Below, piece after piece: positions 59,100 to 62,391 of a stretch of DNA of 62,391 nucleotides. The notes beneath the pieces were generated by a model. It was not told the origin of the DNA, made no database searches, and saw only the letters and a list, made by a program, of their open reading frames with translations. The position numbers and the translations under genes were made by a program. The stretch spans positions 1 through 62,391 of the forward strand of contig JALHPN010000022.1 in NCBI GenBank assembly GCA_022842465.1, in the 5' to 3' direction. Position 1 is the stretch's first letter, and each line of letters begins with the position of its first letter. The DNA comes from Polyangiaceae bacterium. GTDB taxonomy: Bacteria > Myxococcota_A > Polyangia > Polyangiales > Polyangiaceae.

Positions 59100-61151
59100 T
59101 CACTTCCGCGAGAGCGTGTAGGACTCCTGCCCGAGCTGCAGCGCGAGCGCGTCCTTCTCGACCGTGATGGGGAGCCCTCCGAGCGGCGGGTCGACGAAGA
59201 AGAGGCGCTCGGTACCGTCCTCGCTCTTCTCGTAGCCGAGCCGGCTCGACCACTCGCCGACGTCGACGGTCATGCGTTCGCCCTTCTTCGCGATCGTGAA
59301 CGACCCGAGCTGAGCATGCTTCCACGTCCCGGCGATCTTCGTCACGAGCGCGTCCGGGATCGGCTTCGCGACGCGCTCGTGCTGGCGCTGCCACTCCTCC
59401 ATGTCCTGACGGAGCGCGCGGTCGAGATCCTTCGTGGACAGCTCCTTGCCGTCGAAGACGAGCTCGACGAGGCGCTGCGTGATCGCGTCGACCAGCGCGC
59501 TGCCGGCGCCCGTCGAGTTCGTGAGCACGACGAGGCCGAGGTTCTTCTCCGGCAGGATCATGAACCGCGAGACGAAGCCGAAGGTGCCGCCGTCGTGGGT
59601 GACGACAGGAAGGCCGCGGTACGTGCTCGTCGCGAGGCCGAGCCCGTAGCCGCCCTTCGCGCCCACCTTCACCCGGGTCTTGCGGCGCTCGAGGACCGCC
59701 GCCTCGGAGAACGCCGTCTTCCCCTCCGGCGTCCTGCCCTTCCCGAGCTCGACGAGGGCGTAGCGCGCCATGTCGTGCGCCGTCGAGAAGATCGACCCGG
59801 CCGGCGCGACCGGTGCGACGAAGGACTCCATCGCGAGCGGCAGCGTGAGCGGCTCGTCGCGCGCGCCGATGAACGAGGCGCCGTGCGGCATCGCGAGGTT
59901 CTTCGCCGGCGTGACGCGGCCCTCGTCCCACGAGGCCGTCGTGTCGGTCATGCCCATCGGCGCGAAGACGTGCGCCTTCATCGCGGCGACATACGCGGCG
60001 CCGAGCGGCTTGCCGGGCTCCGCGACGCGCGCAGCGAGGAACCCGCCGAGAGCGGTCATCTGGTTCGAGTACTGGAACGTCTCCCCGAGCGCCGTCGTCG
60101 GCTTCACCTCGGCGAAGGCGTTGAAGGCCTCCTCCGGCCTCTTCGCCCCGTACTCGAAGACGAGATCGAGGTCGCGACGCGGCATGCCGGTGCACGCGCA
60201 GAACGTGTGCGCGAGCGTCAGCTTCTTCGTGGTCTCCGCGTCGCCCGTCTTGAACGTGGGGAGGAGCTCCGTGACGTGCGTGTCCCAGGACACCTTCTTC
60301 TCGTCGACGAGCTTGGCGAGGAGGAGCGTCGAGAGCGACTTCGTGACCGACCCGATCATGAAGCGCGTGCGCTCCGTGACGGCGTCCTTCTTCCCGAGCT
60401 CGCGGACGCCGTACCCCTTCTCGAGCACGATCTTCCCGTCCTGGACGACCGCGACCGCGACGCCGGGGACGTGCGTCTTCTCGCGCGCCGCGGCGACGAA
60501 CGCCTCGAACGCCGCGAGCCTCTCACCGTCGAGCGCCCTCGCTGGCTTCGGCGAGAGGTCCTCCTCGACGACGCCCGGGACCTTCAGGCCGAGGACGATC
60601 TGCGCGACCTGCGCGCCCCGTCGGGCGAAGGCCGGCGCCTTGCCCTCGAGGAGGGCGGCCCAGACCTTGTCGCCGCGACGGCGCACGTTCATCGCGAGGA
60701 CCCGGCCCTCGGAGGGCGGCGTCTCCCAGACCGTCTCGCCGACCTCGTCCCACCCAGCGACGTCGTTCTCGTGCACGGCACGGAGGACCTTCGGCGGCGC
60801 CGCGCGTCCGAGCTTCGCGAAGGCAGCCGCCATCGCGACGTCGGTCGAGGGCGCCTCGATCTCGAGCAGCGAGATCGTGATCTCGCGCTCCGGATCCTGG
60901 AAGGCGAGCCCGCTCTCGAGCTCCTTCAGCCACCACCCGGCGGGCACGCCGATCTTCGCGCCGCTCGGGAGCGGACGCTCGGCATCGGCCGTGAGCGCGA
61001 CGAAGTCCGAACGACGCGACACGTCGGTCTTCGGCTTCGCTTCGGCCGCCTTCGGCGAGGTCGCCGGTGCGGCACCTCCGCCGCAAGCCGTCAGGCTCGC
61101 CGCGAGCAGGATCCCGAGGACGGGCGTGCACGTGTTCCGTAGGCCACTCAT
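59100..61151 (-). CDS. Class C beta-lactamase-like serine hydrolase lipoprotein
   Basis: A 683-residue lipoprotein from ATG 61151 (lipobox LTAC, Cys23). Residues 40-200 are an N-terminal domain of unknown type (IGVPAGWWLKELESGLAF). Residues about 210-560 are the penicillin-binding/beta-lactamase fold with SVTK at 268-271 (nucleophile Ser and Lys), YSN at 361-363 and HDGGTFGF near 520 (third motif). A C-terminal domain of about 110 residues (KIAGTWKHAQLGSFTIAKKG) resembles the lipocalin-like tail seen in such hydrolases. It may be an esterase or peptidase; antibiotic resistance is not implied. Confidence 0.87.
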   Translation of the reverse strand: MSGLRNTCTPVLGILLAASLTACGGGAAPATSPKAAEAKPKTDVSRRSDFVALTADAERPLPSGAKIGVPAGWWLKELESGLAFQDPEREITISLLEIEAPSTDVAMAAAFAKLGRAAPPKVLRAVHENDVAGWDEVGETVWETPPSEGRVLAMNVRRRGDKVWAALLEGKAPAFARRGAQVAQIVLGLKVPGVVEEDLSPKPARALDGERLAAFEAFVAAAREKTHVPGVAVAVVQDGKIVLEKGYGVRELGKKDAVTERTRFMIGSVTKSLSTLLLAKLVDEKKVSWDTHVTELLPTFKTGDAETTKKLTLAHTFCACTGMPRRDLDLVFEYGAKRPEEAFNAFAEVKPTTALGETFQYSNQMTALGGFLAARVAEPGKPLGAAYVAAMKAHVFAPMGMTDTTASWDEGRVTPAKNLAMPHGASFIGARDEPLTLPLAMESFVAPVAPAGSIFSTAHDMARYALVELGKGRTPEGKTAFSEAAVLERRKTRVKVGAKGGYGLGLATSTYRGLPVVTHDGGTFGFVSRFMILPEKNLGLVVLTNSTGAGSALVDAITQRLVELVFDGKELSTKDLDRALRQDMEEWQRQHERVAKPIPDALVTKIAGTWKHAQLGSFTIAKKGERMTVDVGEWSSRLGYEKSEDGTERLFFVDPPLGGLPITVEKDALALQLGQESYTLSRK

Positions 61152-61188
61152 CGCGGCCGGACGTACCACATGTCAGGTCATGCGTCGG

Positions 61189-62259
61189 TCAGAAGGTGCC
61201 GACGAGGCTGAGACCGGCCTGCTGCGGTCCTGCCTCCGGGACCACGCGGGCGGTCGCCTTCTTCGAGGGCGCGACGCCGCGCGCGGACGACGTGTTGCTC
61301 GGCGCGGTGAGGTAGATGATCACACCCGCGGCGAGGGCGACGGTGCCGGACGACGCCGCGATGATCGCGTTCGTGGTGGAGCGCTTCGCGCGATCGTTCG
61401 CGGTCTCGACGCCCTCGGCGCACGGACCGTTGCACGTCGCCTGCTGGCTCTCGGTGAGCGCCTTTCCGCCGAAGTAGGCGCCAGCGCCGAGCCCGCCGAC
61501 GCCGACGCCGGCGAGGACGAGACCGAACACGCGCTGCGCGCTGCCGCTGCTGCGCGCCTCGCCTTCCACGGGCGGAGGCTCGGTGAGCGGCGCCACGTTC
61601 ACGGGCGCCCTCTTCTTCGGCGCGGGCTCCGGGGCGACGACGGAGGCGGGGGCGGCGGCGTCCTCGAGCTTGTCGATGACGATCTCGACCGTACCCGCCC
61701 CGCTGAGGCGGACGACGTACGACCGGGGGGCCTTGCCCTTCGCCGAGGCCTCGACCCGGTGCTCGCCGGGATCGACCGCGAACGGCGCGCCGAAGTCCTC
61801 CGGCGAGATCTTCGCGCCGTCGACCTTGACGGTGAGGTCCGTGAGCTCCTGCTTCGCGGCGCCGTCCTTCGGCAGCCGGATGACGAGCTTCGAGAGGTTG
61901 GGCTCCATGAGGCGCGCGCGCTTCTCGGCGGCGGAGGCGAGGTCCTGACGGCCGACCTTCTTCCCCATCTTCGCCGCCTCGTCGAGCTCCGCCCACGCCG
62001 TGGCCGTCTTGCCCTGGCCCTCGTGGCAGAGCGCGAGCGCGAGGAGCGTCCCAGCGCCGGGATCGAGCCGCTGGCTCTCGGCGAGCTTCGGGCAGGCCTC
62101 GTCGTACTTCTTCGCGTCGAGGAGCGTCCGGGCCTCCTTGAAGAGCGCCTCCGCGCGCGGGCCAGGCTTCGCGGCGTCGTCGGCGTGAGCGACCCCCGGG
62201 ACGAGGGCGACGGCGAGGGCGAGGGACGCGGACGCGGCGAGACGGGTCGTGAGCTTCAT
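61189..62259 (-). CDS. Periplasmic TPR/PEGA-like protein with C-terminal membrane segments
   Basis: A 356-residue protein. The ATG at 62259 gives a clean signal peptide ending AHA-D; an ATG at 62274 is equally possible. Residues 25-100 hold TPR-like helices (AEALFKEARTLLDAKKYDEACPKLAESQRLDP). Residues 110-175 are a beta domain (LTVKVDGAKISPEDFGAPFAVDPGEHRVEASAKG), like PEGA carbohydrate-binding domains. A Pro-rich linker, two hydrophobic segments (about 235-255 and 290-315) and a CNGPC pair follow. This architecture recurs many times in Polyangiales genomes with no assigned function. Confidence 0.75.
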   Translation of the reverse strand: MKLTTRLAASASLALAVALVPGVAHADDAAKPGPRAEALFKEARTLLDAKKYDEACPKLAESQRLDPGAGTLLALALCHEGQGKTATAWAELDEAAKMGKKVGRQDLASAAEKRARLMEPNLSKLVIRLPKDGAAKQELTDLTVKVDGAKISPEDFGAPFAVDPGEHRVEASAKGKAPRSYVVRLSGAGTVEIVIDKLEDAAAPASVVAPEPAPKKRAPVNVAPLTEPPPVEGEARSSGSAQRVFGLVLAGVGVGGLGAGAYFGGKALTESQQATCNGPCAEGVETANDRAKRSTTNAIIAASSGTVALAAGVIIYLTAPSNTSSARGVAPSKKATARVVPEAGPQQAGLSLVGTF

Positions 62260-62391
62260 CGTGGTGGGCACCATGGTCGGCTTCGTGCGGTCAGCGACGA
62301 TCATCGAGGAAACGGCGGAGGTCATCGTCGTGGGCCTTGGTGGTCTCGGGTTTCGGAGCGGCGTGAGCTTCGTTGGCGCGGTGGGCGGGGG
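62260..62391. other. Non-coding end of window
   Basis: 132 bases upstream of the TPR/PEGA-like gene. It probably holds its promoter; no other feature is visible. Confidence 0.4.

Noticed and set aside
59100..61151. Antibiotic resistance beta-lactamase
   Set aside because: The SxxK fold fits, but the large extra domains and low specificity of this family point to an esterase/peptidase-like hydrolase; no resistance can be claimed.

Overview
The window is about 62 kb of very GC-rich chromosome, tightly packed with genes on both strands. It most likely comes from a myxobacterium (Myxococcota, order Polyangiales, Labilithrix/Sorangium-like). Reasons: many lipoproteins with a long Pro/Ser/Thr-rich linker after the lipobox Cys; three proteins ending in a Cys + hydrophobic stretch + Arg cluster (MYXO-CTERM-like sorting tail); RCC1-type Trp-Gly repeat lipoproteins; and a REP-type (RAYT) transposase of a kind I recognise from this phylum. 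No rRNA, tRNA, CRISPR array or prophage was seen.

Layout. 0-12 kb: tail of a Gly/Lys-rich protein, then surface and envelope lipoproteins (polysaccharide deacetylase with Cys-rich repeats, PQQ-like protein, RCC1 repeats, vWA domain, sulfatase-modifying-factor fold, two tandem paralogues, metallophosphoesterase) and a zinc-finger-less DnaJ. 11.8-17.6 kb: quinone oxidoreductase diverging from a pirin, then a translationally coupled minus-strand run of membrane proteins, M28 peptidase and short-chain dehydrogenase. 17.6-24.4 kb: TamB followed directly upstream by a TamA-like Omp85 protein that carries a lipoprotein signal. 24.4-30.2 kb: small envelope proteins, a membrane ferritin-like protein, RsgA, a parvulin lipoprotein and a MYXO-CTERM protein. 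30.2-40.3 kb: RAYT transposase, S1-domain RNA-binding protein, LAS-type peptidase, a stand-alone reverse transcriptase and three envelope proteins of unknown role.

40.3-48.2 kb is the most striking region: five multihaem c-type cytochromes (56 CXXCH motifs plus 7 CX3CH/CX4CH variants by my count), a predicted outer-membrane barrel and a small membrane protein. The barrel, a 13-site and a 27-site cytochrome overlap head to tail in one transcription unit. A NapC/NirT-like quinol-oxidising cytochrome diverges from it. The set looks like a complete inner-membrane to cell-surface electron conduit.

48.2-53.2 kb: an ECF sigma factor, a small membrane protein and a Spy/CpxP-like lipoprotein in one overlapping operon, then a DUF4349 lipoprotein, a non-coding stretch with a cluster of a short dispersed repeat, a trypsin-like protease and a papain-fold-like lipoprotein. 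53.4-62.4 kb: an XPB-type helicase overlapping a Bax1/DUF790 nuclease (an archaeal-style repair pair), MTA phosphorylase, a DUF4380-like protein, galactokinase, a class C beta-lactamase-like lipoprotein and a periplasmic repeat protein.

A 12-base word, CGGCGATACCGT, occurs eight times exactly between 33 and 51 kb, five of these within 250 bases of non-coding DNA. Together with the RAYT gene it suggests a REP-like repeat family.
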